A stretch of DNA of 64,000 bases from positions 124,001-188,000 of the forward strand of contig JABLXJ010000004.1 in the NCBI GenBank assembly GCA_013178125.1, written 5' to 3'. Below the pieces are notes generated by a model, which worked only from the letters and a program-made list of their open reading frames with translations, had not been told where the DNA came from and ran no database searches. Origin of the DNA: Bacillota bacterium. Its GTDB lineage: Bacteria > Bacillota > SHA-98 > Ch115 > JABLXJ01. Both the position numbers and the translations under genes were made by a program. Shown here piece by piece: positions 45,800-54,858 of this stretch (its first letter is position 1; each line of letters opens with the position of its first letter).

Positions 45800-47780
45800 A
45801 TATAGCATCCTCGAGAAGCTGGGCGAGGGTGGCATGGCCATCGTCTACAAGGCCCAGTGCACACTCTTGAATAGAATAGTGGCCGTGAAGGTGCTGCGCC
45901 CTCAATATGCAAACGATGAGGAATTCGTTGAGAGGTTCAGGCGAGAGGCCCGGGCTGCAGCAGGCCTTTCCCACCCGAACATTGTGAGTATTTACGATGT
46001 TGGCCAAGATGGGGACAGGTATTATATAGTTATGGAATACGTCAAGGGTAAGAGCCTGAAGGATATGATCCGGCAGGCGGGGCCCCTGGCGCCGCCGCGC
46101 GCCGCCTGGATAGCTTTTCAGATAGCTGAGGCCCTTGACCATGCGCATCGCAACAACATAATTCATAGGGATATCAAGCCGCATAACATACTGGTAACCG
46201 AAAACGGCATGGTCAAGGTCGCGGATTTTGGCATTGCCCGGGCGGCGAGTACGGAGACCCTGACAGAGACGGGCATCGTTATAGGGACCGTGAGCTATTT
46301 CTCCCCCGAGCAGGCCAGAGGCGCATCTGCTGGCGTTGCGTCGGATATATATTCGCTCGGCGTGGTCTTGTACGAGATGCTGACGGGCAGGGTCCCCTTC
46401 AGGGGGGAGAGCCCGATCTCTATAGCCCTGAAGCACCTCCAGGAGAAGCCTGATCCTCCGCGCTCTCTAAATCCTGATATTCCTGCGGGCCTGGAGAGGG
46501 TAGCCCTGAAGGCCCTCGAGAAGGATCCATCCAGGCGTTACACGAGCGCATCAGATATGGCGGCCGATCTCGAGCGCTTCATCGGGCTCGACGGCTCGCC
46601 TGTCTTGATCCCGGATGGTATGATGGCAGAGGACCTCCCCACGCAGGTTATGACCACGCAGGCGCTCGGGATGGGCAGAAGCACTGGGAACCCGCCGGTA
46701 TCGCGAGGAGGTGCGGAGGCTATTTCGCGAAGGGATAAGGCTAGGAAGGCAGATAGAAGGGGTCTGAACGCTATTATCTGGGCCTTCGTTATTGTGATAT
46801 CCATGCTATCCCTTGGCGTGCTGGGGGCGGTCAAGATCCCGGAGTGGCTCTACGTCCAGGATGTCAAGGTCCCCAATTTTGTCGGTAAGACAATTGAGGA
46901 GGCGCGGGCGCTGGCTTCCGAGGCGAAGATACGCCTTGATGACGCGGAGAAGCGCTACGATGATAAAGTGGAAGCGGGGCGCATAATATCTCAAAGGCCC
47001 CAGGCCGCGGAGAAAGTCAAAATGAATGGCAGGGTCTACGTGGTTGTAAGCCTGGGCAAGGAGATGGTCGAGGTCCCGGATCTCAGGGGCCTATCCGTGA
47101 GGGAGGCGGAGCTGAGGCTCGAGAATCTCGAGCTATCCCTGGGAACCCAGCAGGAGGATTTCAGCGCCGATATCCCGGAGGGAAGGATCGCAGCTCAGTC
47201 ACCGGACCCGGGAACCAGGGTCGAGAAACATATCCCCGTGGATGTGGTGATAAGCAAGGGACCCGAGCCTGCTAAGATCGCGGTGCCTGATCTTACAGGC
47301 AAGACCCTGGAGGATGCCGCAAGCCAGCTCAGGAGCCTCGGGCTTGTCACTGGCAAGGTTGATCGCGAACCCCATGATCGCCTGCGCCGGGGGCTGATCA
47401 TCAGCCAGTACCCGCCTGCCGGCGCCGAGGTTGACAAGGATACACCCGTGGATTTCGTAGTCAGCGCAGGCCCTGGGCCTGGCCCGGGGTTGGGAGCCGG
47501 CCAGGACCAGGGATCTAGAAGCGAGAGCGACCAGGGCGCGAGCGAAAGCGATGCCCAGACGCCGACGGTGACGGTAGTGTCAGCTACGATCCCATCCGGA
47601 CATGAGCTGCAGGAGCTCAGGATAGTAGTAAACGACTACTATGGCGAGCGAGAGGTCTATAGGGGTATGCACTCCCCCGGGGAAAAAGTGGAGCAGAAGG
47701 TGGTCGGTTATGGCCAGCGAATACGCGTACGGGTTTACATCGATGGCATTCTTTACAGGGATGAGTGGGTTAAGGGTTAA
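45774..47780 (+). CDS. prkC: PASTA-domain Ser/Thr protein kinase (PrkC/PknB)
   Basis: Eukaryotic-type kinase of about 668 residues with a cytoplasmic kinase domain (about 10-275; K39, H131-R-D133, D151-F-G), a juxtamembrane linker, one helix (about 332-354) and three extracytoplasmic PASTA domains (about 360-430, 433-500, 502-570), then a Ser/Gln-rich segment and a small extra beta domain (about 590-668). PASTA domains bind muropeptides or lipid II; PrkC governs growth and spore germination. ATG 45774 follows GGGAGGAGGGAG inside the pbpA end. PP2C, FHA, SEDS and PBP partners are in the same operon. Confidence 0.94.
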   Translation: MVGEMLGNRYSILEKLGEGGMAIVYKAQCTLLNRIVAVKVLRPQYANDEEFVERFRREARAAAGLSHPNIVSIYDVGQDGDRYYIVMEYVKGKSLKDMIRQAGPLAPPRAAWIAFQIAEALDHAHRNNIIHRDIKPHNILVTENGMVKVADFGIARAASTETLTETGIVIGTVSYFSPEQARGASAGVASDIYSLGVVLYEMLTGRVPFRGESPISIALKHLQEKPDPPRSLNPDIPAGLERVALKALEKDPSRRYTSASDMAADLERFIGLDGSPVLIPDGMMAEDLPTQVMTTQALGMGRSTGNPPVSRGGAEAISRRDKARKADRRGLNAIIWAFVIVISMLSLGVLGAVKIPEWLYVQDVKVPNFVGKTIEEARALASEAKIRLDDAEKRYDDKVEAGRIISQRPQAAEKVKMNGRVYVVVSLGKEMVEVPDLRGLSVREAELRLENLELSLGTQQEDFSADIPEGRIAAQSPDPGTRVEKHIPVDVVISKGPEPAKIAVPDLTGKTLEDAASQLRSLGLVTGKVDREPHDRLRRGLIISQYPPAGAEVDKDTPVDFVVSAGPGPGPGLGAGQDQGSRSESDQGASESDAQTPTVTVVSATIPSGHELQELRIVVNDYYGEREVYRGMHSPGEKVEQKVVGYGQRIRVRVYIDGILYRDEWVKG

Positions 47781-47795
47781 AGGGTTAGGATAATT

Positions 47796-48836
47796 ATGAA
47801 TTCGAAGCGATGGCCCCCCAGTAGTAAACAACAAATTATTCAACAGCTTGCCCAACAGCCTGTCGCTGTCGGCGGGCCTGAAGCTGTCGGGGCATCAAGC
47901 AGCCCCGGGGCGGGGCCGGCGGGCATGGTCGTAAAGGCATATGGCGGTTACTTCTACGTACGTGCGGGGGACCGGGTGATCGAGTGCACTGTCCGCGGGC
48001 GGTTGAAGAAGGATAAAAGGGAGGTCCTGGTTGGCGATGTAGTTCGCTTCTCAGGGGTTGGCGACCGCCGAGGCGTGATCGAGGAGGTGCTCCCGAGGAA
48101 GACGAGGCTTCTCCGCCCGCCCATCGCCAACGTGGATCAGGCCGTTATCGTGAGCGCTGTTTCAAACCCGGAGCCCGACTTCGGGTTGATCGACAGGCTC
48201 CTCGTCCTTGCCGAGTGCGAATCCCTCGAGATCCTTGTTTGCTTCAACAAGGTGGACCTGGTCACCCGGTACAGGGCGGATAAGGTGGTTCGCCCATACA
48301 GGGCTGCGGGGTACCGGGTGCTCAAGACGAGCGCAAAGACGGGCGCCGGGGTGCGGCGGCTTTCGAGGGCCCTTGCTGGGCGGATATCGGTCTTCGCCGG
48401 CGCGTCGGGCGTCGGGAAGTCCGCCCTCCTCAATGCCGTCCAGCCGGGTTTCCGCCTCAAGACGGGAGAGATAAGCCAGAAGCTCGAGAGGGGGCGCCAC
48501 ACGACAAGGCATGTTGAGCTGCTGGAGCTTGATTCTGGCGGGCTGGTGGCTGACGCCCCGGGCTTCAGCCGGCTCAGCCTGAGCGGCATCACCCCTGAAG
48601 AGCTCAGTTCGCTCTTCCCCGAGATTCAGCGCTTTACCGGGCAGTGCAAGTTCACAGGTTGCGTGCATGACCGTGAGCCCTGGTGCGCCGTCAAGGAGGC
48701 CGTAACAAGGGGAGAGATTTGCGAGGACAGGTACAACCATTACCTAGACTTTCTTCGTGAGGTAACAGAGCTTGCTAGATTGCAGAGGGAGGGGCGGGGC
48801 ATTGATAAAGATAGCACCTTCGATTCTTTCCAGTGA
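47796..48836 (+). CDS. rsgA: Small ribosomal subunit biogenesis GTPase RsgA
   Basis: Circularly permuted GTPase of 346 residues that checks 30S maturation. N-terminal OB fold, then G4 (NKVDL) before G1 (GASGVGKS, about 204-211) and the zinc domain with CKFTGCVHDREPWC. The first 40 residues are a Gln/Pro/Ala-rich extension not typical of the family, so a later start is possible, although none has a clear ribosome-binding site. Order prkC-rsgA-rpe is the Bacillus order. Confidence 0.93.
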   Translation: MNSKRWPPSSKQQIIQQLAQQPVAVGGPEAVGASSSPGAGPAGMVVKAYGGYFYVRAGDRVIECTVRGRLKKDKREVLVGDVVRFSGVGDRRGVIEEVLPRKTRLLRPPIANVDQAVIVSAVSNPEPDFGLIDRLLVLAECESLEILVCFNKVDLVTRYRADKVVRPYRAAGYRVLKTSAKTGAGVRRLSRALAGRISVFAGASGVGKSALLNAVQPGFRLKTGEISQKLERGRHTTRHVELLELDSGGLVADAPGFSRLSLSGITPEELSSLFPEIQRFTGQCKFTGCVHDREPWCAVKEAVTRGEICEDRYNHYLDFLREVTELARLQREGRGIDKDSTFDSFQ

Positions 48837-49479
48837 TTTTTCCAGGCTCGCCGAGGAGGTGGCCTCGGTGAGGAACGCTGACCTCCTCCATGTCGATATC
48901 ATGGATGGCCATTTCGTGCCCAACATAACCATCGGCCCGCCTGTGGTGAGGTGCCTCCGGCCTAGGACACACTTGCCAATGGATGTCCATCTCATGATTG
49001 AGAGGCCGGAGAATTATATCAGCCAGTTTGCCGATGCCGGGGCCGATTTCCTCACGATCCACGCCGAAGCAACTGTCCACCTGAACAGGGCATTGAAGAT
49101 GGTGGCCGAGAACGGGGTGAAGGTAGGGGTCGCTCTCAATCCAGCCACCCCCTTGTGCTTCATCGAGGATGTGCTCGACCTGGTGGATATGATCTTGATA
49201 ATGACTGTAAACCCGGGTTTCGGCGGCCAGGAGTTCATAGAGAGCTCGCTGGACAGGATAGCCCGCGCGCGTGCCATGGTAGAGCGATCCGGGAGGGATA
49301 TCGATATTGAAGTTGACGGCGGGATTGGAAACGGCACGGCGCCGCTCGTGGTGAATGCCGGGGCTAATGTCCTCGTTGCGGGGCAGGCGATATTCGGAGC
49401 GGATTCGCCGGCAAAGGCCATCGACGACCTGAGGAGAACTGTGGGATCATTGCCGGGCGCCTTACGCGCGCGCGTATAG
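48802..49479 (+). CDS. rpe: Ribulose-phosphate 3-epimerase
   Basis: Pentose phosphate enzyme of 225 residues that interconverts ribulose 5-phosphate and xylulose 5-phosphate. It starts IKIAPSILSSDF and contains HVDIMDGHFVPNI, MTVNPGFGGQEFI and EVDGGIG with the metal and catalytic residues. TTG 48802 is chosen because the family starts here and AGAGGGAGGGG lies just upstream; it overlaps rsgA by 35 bases. Confidence 0.94.
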   Translation: MIKIAPSILSSDFSRLAEEVASVRNADLLHVDIMDGHFVPNITIGPPVVRCLRPRTHLPMDVHLMIERPENYISQFADAGADFLTIHAEATVHLNRALKMVAENGVKVGVALNPATPLCFIEDVLDLVDMILIMTVNPGFGGQEFIESSLDRIARARAMVERSGRDIDIEVDGGIGNGTAPLVVNAGANVLVAGQAIFGADSPAKAIDDLRRTVGSLPGALRARV

Positions 49480-49594
49480 TCGGTCACCCGGGAATCGGTT
49501 CCCCGGGGCCTTTTCTCCCCGTGGCAGTCCCCCGGGATGCATGGGATCTTCCAGGATATGTATGGAGTCTTCAGGGATAAGAGGTGGTGGCAGT

Positions 49595-50173
49595 TTGAAG
49601 CTCAAGGGCCTGAACGTCTCCGTTATTGTCGGCGCCTTTGTCATAACCCTCGGCATTATAGTGGGGATGAGGTATCTCGCCTTCAGGACGCAGGTCGAAA
49701 AACCCTTAAGGGACTTCCTGCGGAATTCCCGCGTTGTCAGGTCCTATTCCATAACGGAGACGAAGGCTGGCTCTGTGCTCGAGGTTACCCTGGCTGACGT
49801 TGATGACCTGCGCGAGACTTATCTCGATCTCAGGGACGGCGCGCGTTCCATATTGGGCCACAGACTGAAGGCTGTCGTCGTCAAAGACGCCTGGACGAAG
49901 GAGCTTGGCGAGGTATACTATCGAGCACATTTCGCCATATATGAGGCGATTTCCACCGGGAATTTTCGGGATATGGCCGTGTCTATCGGTGCTGAGGCGA
50001 AAAAGGCCCGGTTGGACAGGTACAGGGTGCGCGTCGATGGTGATAACGTCTACCTTCAACTCCACAAAGGCCCGCATTACCTCTATGAAATCGTACCTCG
50101 GGTGGCTTTTCAGCCTCCTATATCCATCCCGGCGCAAACAGGGGCCGGTGGTGCAGGCCCTGGCCCGTGGTGA
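49595..50173 (+). CDS. Unknown single-pass membrane protein
   Basis: This protein of about 192 residues has one N-terminal membrane helix (about 8-27; VIVGAFVITLGIIVGMRYL) and a soluble domain of about 150 residues (YSITETKAGSVLEVTLADVDDLRETY, then KARLDRYRVRVDGDNVYLQLHKGPHYLYEIVPR). The C-terminus is Pro/Gly-rich. I do not recognise the family. TTG 49595 has AGAGGTGG upstream. It lies between rpe and the compact FtsH-like protease; a functional link to that protease is only suggested by adjacency. Confidence 0.65.
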   Translation: MKLKGLNVSVIVGAFVITLGIIVGMRYLAFRTQVEKPLRDFLRNSRVVRSYSITETKAGSVLEVTLADVDDLRETYLDLRDGARSILGHRLKAVVVKDAWTKELGEVYYRAHFAIYEAISTGNFRDMAVSIGAEAKKARLDRYRVRVDGDNVYLQLHKGPHYLYEIVPRVAFQPPISIPAQTGAGGAGPGPW

Positions 50174-50254
50174 ATAGCGGTAAGCAGCGAGTTGCGAGGC
50201 CCGACCTCTTCCAGGGATTGGCGGCTGGTCTTCCTAGCTTGCCGGGCGAGCTTA

Positions 50255-50263
50255 TGATATAAT
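50255..50263 (+). promoter_or_regulatory. Extended -10 promoter for the FtsH-like gene
   Basis: TGATATAAT (TG-n-TATAAT) lies about 50 bases before the start. No good -35 box is at standard spacing, which fits an extended -10 promoter. Confidence 0.45.
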
Positions 50264-50314
50264 GTACAGGACGTTTAGTTATGTAAACCTGAAGAAGAGG
50301 GAAGGGAGCTTGGT

Positions 50315-51874
50315 ATGCTTAGGGAGATCGGTATAGGTGCCGGCCTGGCCGGCCTCATATACTTGATGCTCAGTGGATACGATCTCAGCTCGCTTTTTAT
50401 TTTGGGAGGCATAGTCTCCCTCCTCTATTTCCTCCAGGCCAATAATGGTATAAACGGGATAGGGAAGAGGTTTTCGACCCTCGGGACCGGCGAGGCCATC
50501 CAGGGTATGAGCCTGATTACCTTTAACGATATCGGCGGGCAGGAATCGGCAAAACGGGAGCTTGTTGAGGCCCTGGAGTTCGTGAAGAATATCGAGGTCA
50601 CAAAGCACCTGGGGATACGCCCGCTGAAGGGGATATTGCTCACCGGCCCGCCTGGCACGGGAAAGACCTTATTGGCTAAGGCAGCCGCAAGCTATACGGA
50701 CTCCGTTTTCGTAGCCGCGTCGGGATCCGAATTCATCGAGATGTACGCCGGCGTCGGGGCTCAGCGGGTCCGGCAGTTATTTAAAAAGGCGCGGACGCTG
50801 GCCAGGAAATGTGGTAAGCCGGGCGCAATAGTGTTTATCGATGAAATCGAGGTCCTGGGCGGGAAACGGGGAAAACATAGCAGTCATATGGAATATGACC
50901 AGACCCTCAATCAGTTGCTTGTGGAGATGGACGGAATAGACTCCAGCGGCGACGTCAGGGTTCTTGTTATAGGCGCGACAAACAGGGCTGATCTCCTCGA
51001 CCCGGCCCTGACGCGGCCCGGCAGGTTTGACCGGGTCGTGAGGGTTGATCTCCCGGACAGGAGTGGGAGGCTTCATATCCTGAGGATTCACGCCCGCGGC
51101 AAGCCGCTGGCGCCGGACGTGGATCTTGAGGAGGTCGCGCGGGATGCCTTCGGCTTTTCCGGGGCTCACCTCGAGAGCCTCGTCAATGAGGCCGCGATCC
51201 TTGCGATGCGGGAGGGCAGGGATGTCATTGGGAAGGCGGAATTCAAGGAGGCCATGGACAAGGTCATCATGGGCGAGAAGCTGGACAGGCGCCCGAGTCA
51301 CGACGAGCTATCCAGGATCGCATACCACGAGGCCGGCCACGCCATCGTGAGCGAGAAGCTGAGGGCGAATTCCGTTTCCACCGTGACTGTGACGTCGCGG
51401 GGGCGGGCCCTGGGTTACATGCGACAATCGGAAGGGGATGACCGCTATATCTATACCAGGGATTACCTGGAGGACCAGATAGCGATCCTCCTGGCCGGGG
51501 CTCTGGCGGAGGAGCTCGCCTGCGGCAATCGAAGCACAGGCGCTGCTGCCGATTTCGAGCAGGCTGTGGAGCAGGTTCATACGATGATCGCGTCTGGCAT
51601 GTCGCGGCTCGGGATCGTTAAACTCGATGAGCTGCCCCGGGCTGTCCTTTACGAGGCCACAAGACAAATAATCTCTGAACAGGAGAAGCGTGTAAGGAGG
51701 ATCCTGGAGGAGGCCCGCGGAGCTCTCAGCGAGATAGCTATCATGCTCATTGAGCGCGAGAAGATCGAAGGGGATGAGATGAGGGCGATCCTCGCGGTTT
51801 CGTCGTCGCAGGCGGCGGCTCCGCGGCAGGCAGGGTCGCGGCAGGCAGCATCGCGCGTGGCCCAGAGCGCCTGA
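50315..51874 (+). CDS. Compact FtsH-like membrane AAA+ zinc protease
   Basis: This protein of 519 residues has two short N-terminal helices (about 5-20, 25-41) with almost no loop between them, an AAA+ domain (Walker A GPPGTGKT 111-118, Walker B AIVFIDEIE, SRH with RPGRFDR) and an M41 protease domain (HEAGH 338-342, third ligand Asp near 411). Canonical FtsH has a periplasmic domain of about 70 residues between the helices and 600 or more residues; this paralogue lacks it. It probably degrades membrane or cytosolic substrates. The tail is Ala/Gln/Arg-rich. Confidence 0.86.
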   Translation: MLREIGIGAGLAGLIYLMLSGYDLSSLFILGGIVSLLYFLQANNGINGIGKRFSTLGTGEAIQGMSLITFNDIGGQESAKRELVEALEFVKNIEVTKHLGIRPLKGILLTGPPGTGKTLLAKAAASYTDSVFVAASGSEFIEMYAGVGAQRVRQLFKKARTLARKCGKPGAIVFIDEIEVLGGKRGKHSSHMEYDQTLNQLLVEMDGIDSSGDVRVLVIGATNRADLLDPALTRPGRFDRVVRVDLPDRSGRLHILRIHARGKPLAPDVDLEEVARDAFGFSGAHLESLVNEAAILAMREGRDVIGKAEFKEAMDKVIMGEKLDRRPSHDELSRIAYHEAGHAIVSEKLRANSVSTVTVTSRGRALGYMRQSEGDDRYIYTRDYLEDQIAILLAGALAEELACGNRSTGAAADFEQAVEQVHTMIASGMSRLGIVKLDELPRAVLYEATRQIISEQEKRVRRILEEARGALSEIAIMLIEREKIEGDEMRAILAVSSSQAAAPRQAGSRQAASRVAQSA

Positions 51875-51967
51875 GCGCGCCTGGGCGACGAGCGAGCGCC
51901 TCTGTTTGCGATAGATGAAGCAGGCCGCCGGATCAAATAGATCGAACGGGGAGGCATCTTTTTATTG

Positions 51968-53221
51968 ATGAAAGCCGAGATAATCACCGTAGGAACTGAG
52001 CTCCTGCTTGGGCACGTAATCGATACGAACTCTGCGTATATTGCGACGAGGCTTGCTGAGATAGGCGTGGATGTCTTTCACAAGTCCTCGGTCGGCGACA
52101 ATTCCGGGAGGATCGCGGCGGAGCTGTTGGACGCGTTGAGGCGCTCCGACCTCGTGATAATCACGGGGGGGCTCGGCCCGACCGACGATGACCTGACAAA
52201 GGATGTAGTGGCATCCGTGCTGGGGGAGGACATGGTTCTGGACGAGGGCTCGCTGGAGCGCGTAAAGGCGTTCTTCGCCGAGCGCGGGAGGGAGATGGTC
52301 GAGTCCAACATCAGGCAGGCGCTGTTGCCGCGCTCGGCCCGGCCGATCCCCAATAGCCGGGGGACGGCCCCCGGCGTGCTCGTGGAGAAGGATGGCAGGA
52401 CGATCATATGCCTCCCCGGCGTGCCGCGCGAGATGAAGGCAATGATGGAGGACGCCGTCATCCCCTACCTTGCGCAGAAAATGCAGGAGACGGGCGGCGG
52501 GCGGGCGGTGATTAAATCCAGGATCCTCAAGATAACGGGCATGGGCGAATCCGCTGTGGAAGAGATGGTGAAGGATATCTTGAGGGGGCAGACCAACCCG
52601 ACGATTGCCCCACTTGCATACACGGGAGAGGTGCTTCTCAGGATAACCGCCAAGGCGCCCAGCGAGGAGGAGGCCGTCCGCCTTGTCAGCGAGGTGGAGG
52701 ATAAACTGCGGGAGAGGCTTGGCCATCTCGTCTACGGCACCGACGACGATAGACTCCAGACGGCTGTGGCGCGGCTCCTCTTGGAAAAGCGCGTCCGGCT
52801 GGCTGTTGCCGAGTCATGCACAGGGGGGCTCCTTTCGAGCTGGCTCACCTCGGTCCCGGGGATATCCGAGGCCTACCTGCTTGGTGTGGTGAGCTACAGC
52901 AATACCTCGAAGACCAGGATTCTCGGCGTTGAGGAGCATGTGCTCGGGAGGTTCGGCGCCGTGAGCAGGGAGACGGCGCTGGCGATGGCTCGCGGGGCCA
53001 GAAGGGCCGCAGGTGCCGACATCGGTCTCGGCATAACGGGCATAGCCGGGCCAGGCGGTGGGAGCGCCAGCAAGCCCGTGGGGCTTGTGTATATGGCCCT
53101 GGTATCTGGAACATCCGCCTGGTCATGCCGGTCGGTCTTCCCGGGGGACCGGGACGAGGTGCGAGAGCGCGCAGCTAAACAGGCCCTCAACATGTTGCGA
53201 CTGCATCTCCTCTGGCACTAG
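51968..53221 (+). CDS. cinA: CinA family protein (competence/damage-inducible; NMN amidase)
   Basis: This protein of 417 residues has an N-terminal MoaB-like COG1058 domain (about 1-170; EIITVGTELLLGHVIDTNS, GGLGPTDDDLT) and a C-terminal CinA/PncC domain (about 255-417; VAESCTGGLLSSWLT, GITGIAGPGG). Such two-domain proteins act on ADP-ribose and nicotinamide mononucleotide in pyridine nucleotide salvage. ATG 51968 has GGGAGG about 15 bases upstream. cinA near recA is common in Bacillota. Confidence 0.93.
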   Translation: MKAEIITVGTELLLGHVIDTNSAYIATRLAEIGVDVFHKSSVGDNSGRIAAELLDALRRSDLVIITGGLGPTDDDLTKDVVASVLGEDMVLDEGSLERVKAFFAERGREMVESNIRQALLPRSARPIPNSRGTAPGVLVEKDGRTIICLPGVPREMKAMMEDAVIPYLAQKMQETGGGRAVIKSRILKITGMGESAVEEMVKDILRGQTNPTIAPLAYTGEVLLRITAKAPSEEEAVRLVSEVEDKLRERLGHLVYGTDDDRLQTAVARLLLEKRVRLAVAESCTGGLLSSWLTSVPGISEAYLLGVVSYSNTSKTRILGVEEHVLGRFGAVSRETALAMARGARRAAGADIGLGITGIAGPGGGSASKPVGLVYMALVSGTSAWSCRSVFPGDRDEVRERAAKQALNMLRLHLLWH

Positions 53222-53233
53222 GCCATATTATAT

Positions 53234-53275
53234 AATACCAGTTTCTAATACCAGTTTCGTCGCAATACCAGTTTT
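53234..53275 (+). repeat. Three short direct repeats
   Basis: AATACCAGTTT occurs three times (from 53234, 53247 and 53264) just after cinA and before the ribosome-binding site of the next gene. Spacing is 13 and 17 bases. It may be a regulator site or chance duplication. Confidence 0.45.
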
Positions 53276-53295
53276 GTGGGAGGGGAGGGTGATGG

Positions 53296-54768
53296 ATGAC
53301 GACGAGGGGCGTGTTGTGCCGTTTCAGGCGGCTTGCATGGATCCTCCCCATTATCGTGGCCATTCTCGGGGCTATAGCCTTCGTTAATCTGTTCGGGAAG
53401 GTGCCCTATGATGTGGGGGGCCTTCGAATCGAGGTTGCGGCGAGGGTGGTTGCGCCTGGCGCGCCCGGTATCAGCCGCCTTGCCATTCCCCCCATAGGAC
53501 GCGTGCAGGCCAGGACCCACTTCGCCCCCCTGACGCTCACCCTGACGCTCAAGGACGTTGATCCAGCCTTCCTGCAATCCCGGTTCGCGATATCAGGGGA
53601 TTTCTCCCGCTTTTCGGACATCTTCCGGAACGCGGGATACGACCTCATGATCAGATTTGTCGCGAGGCTCCTGATTCTCGGGATCTTTGGGGGCGCCTTT
53701 GGAGTCTACCTGGCCCGGGGGACGCCCTCTCGGGAGCTAGCGCGTCGTATTCTCCTGGGTGGGCTCACAGGTTTTTTGACTATTTCCCTTCTGCTCGCCT
53801 CTACCTGGCTCACATACAACCCCGACGCCTTTAGAAAACCAGAGTACCAGGGCATTATCGAGGCTGCGCCCTGGATGCTTGCAATACTAGACAGGAGTGT
53901 TGCGAAGGTCGGGGAGATAAGGGCCAGCACGGAGGCGTTTGCCGCCAATATCTCGAACATCTTTAATCGCGCAGAGGCTCTGAGGCCCGTAAGAGGTGGC
54001 GATCAGGTAATCAGGGTGCTGCATGTATCGGATATTCATAACAACCCGGCGGCTATTGGTTTCATCCAGAAGGTTGTAGAGAGCTTCCGCGTCGATTTTG
54101 TGGTAGACACAGGGGATATAACTGACTATGGGACGAGGGTAGAGGCTGCACTGACAGGCTTCATCCGCAACCTCGGGGTGCCATATGTCTTTGTTGGAGG
54201 GAATCACGATTCCCCGGCGGTCTTGAAGGCCATAGCCCGGTATCCCAACGCCGTCATGCTCGGGGGACGAAGGGTCGTCGTGCGCGGCATCGCCATCGCT
54301 GGGATCGACGACCCTGGCTCCCGCAGGGATGACATGGCTCCCGCTTCAAATGAAGAAATTGAAAAAGCAAGGGCCGAGGCGGAGAGGCTCCTTGCGGGTG
54401 CCAGTCCCCGGCCCGCGATTTTCGCCACCCATGACTACAGGGTGGCCGAGCCGTTCGTCGGCCGCGTGCCTGTAATTCTTCACGGTCACGATCACAAGCT
54501 CGGGGTAGAGACCAGGGGCGGGGTTGAGGACGGGACGGGCGGGACGGTGGTCGTCGATGCCGGCACGACCGGCGGTGCCGGCCTGCGGGGGCTTCAAAGC
54601 TCGAGGCCGCTCCCTCTATCCCTGGCGCTTCTCCACATATCCCGGCAGGAGGGGGACGGTTCTGAGGCACGGCTCGTCGCGGTGGATACGATAACCCTGT
54701 CCAGTGTAGATGGTGGGTTTGTGCTGGAGAGGAGGATTATCGATCCCGCTCAGCAAGAACACCCATAG
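53296..54768 (+). CDS. Membrane-bound calcineurin-like metallophosphoesterase
   Basis: This protein of 490 residues has an N-terminal helix (about 13-32), an external domain (about 40-115), two more helices (about 116-140, 152-172) and a C-terminal phosphoesterase domain (about 235-490). All metal motifs are visible: SDIHNN, DTGDITDYG, GGNHDS, THDYR and LHGHDHKLG. With three helices the phosphatase should face outside the cytoplasm if the N-terminus is inside; this needs checking. Substrate unknown. GGGAGGGGAGGGTG precedes the ATG. Confidence 0.82.
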   Translation: MTTRGVLCRFRRLAWILPIIVAILGAIAFVNLFGKVPYDVGGLRIEVAARVVAPGAPGISRLAIPPIGRVQARTHFAPLTLTLTLKDVDPAFLQSRFAISGDFSRFSDIFRNAGYDLMIRFVARLLILGIFGGAFGVYLARGTPSRELARRILLGGLTGFLTISLLLASTWLTYNPDAFRKPEYQGIIEAAPWMLAILDRSVAKVGEIRASTEAFAANISNIFNRAEALRPVRGGDQVIRVLHVSDIHNNPAAIGFIQKVVESFRVDFVVDTGDITDYGTRVEAALTGFIRNLGVPYVFVGGNHDSPAVLKAIARYPNAVMLGGRRVVVRGIAIAGIDDPGSRRDDMAPASNEEIEKARAEAERLLAGASPRPAIFATHDYRVAEPFVGRVPVILHGHDHKLGVETRGGVEDGTGGTVVVDAGTTGGAGLRGLQSSRPLPLSLALLHISRQEGDGSEARLVAVDTITLSSVDGGFVLERRIIDPAQQEHP

Positions 54769-54858
54769 ATGATTTCTATGGAAGAAGAAGGAAAATATGG
54801 AGTCATAGAGAATAGATATCAATATCACCTAGTCGGGCCGCGAGCGAGGTGGAGAGGG

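Noticed and set aside
53222-53240. TATAAT at 53231 as promoter of the metallophosphoesterase
   Set aside because: No -35 box at 16-18 bases and no extended TG; it may be chance in an AT-rich patch.
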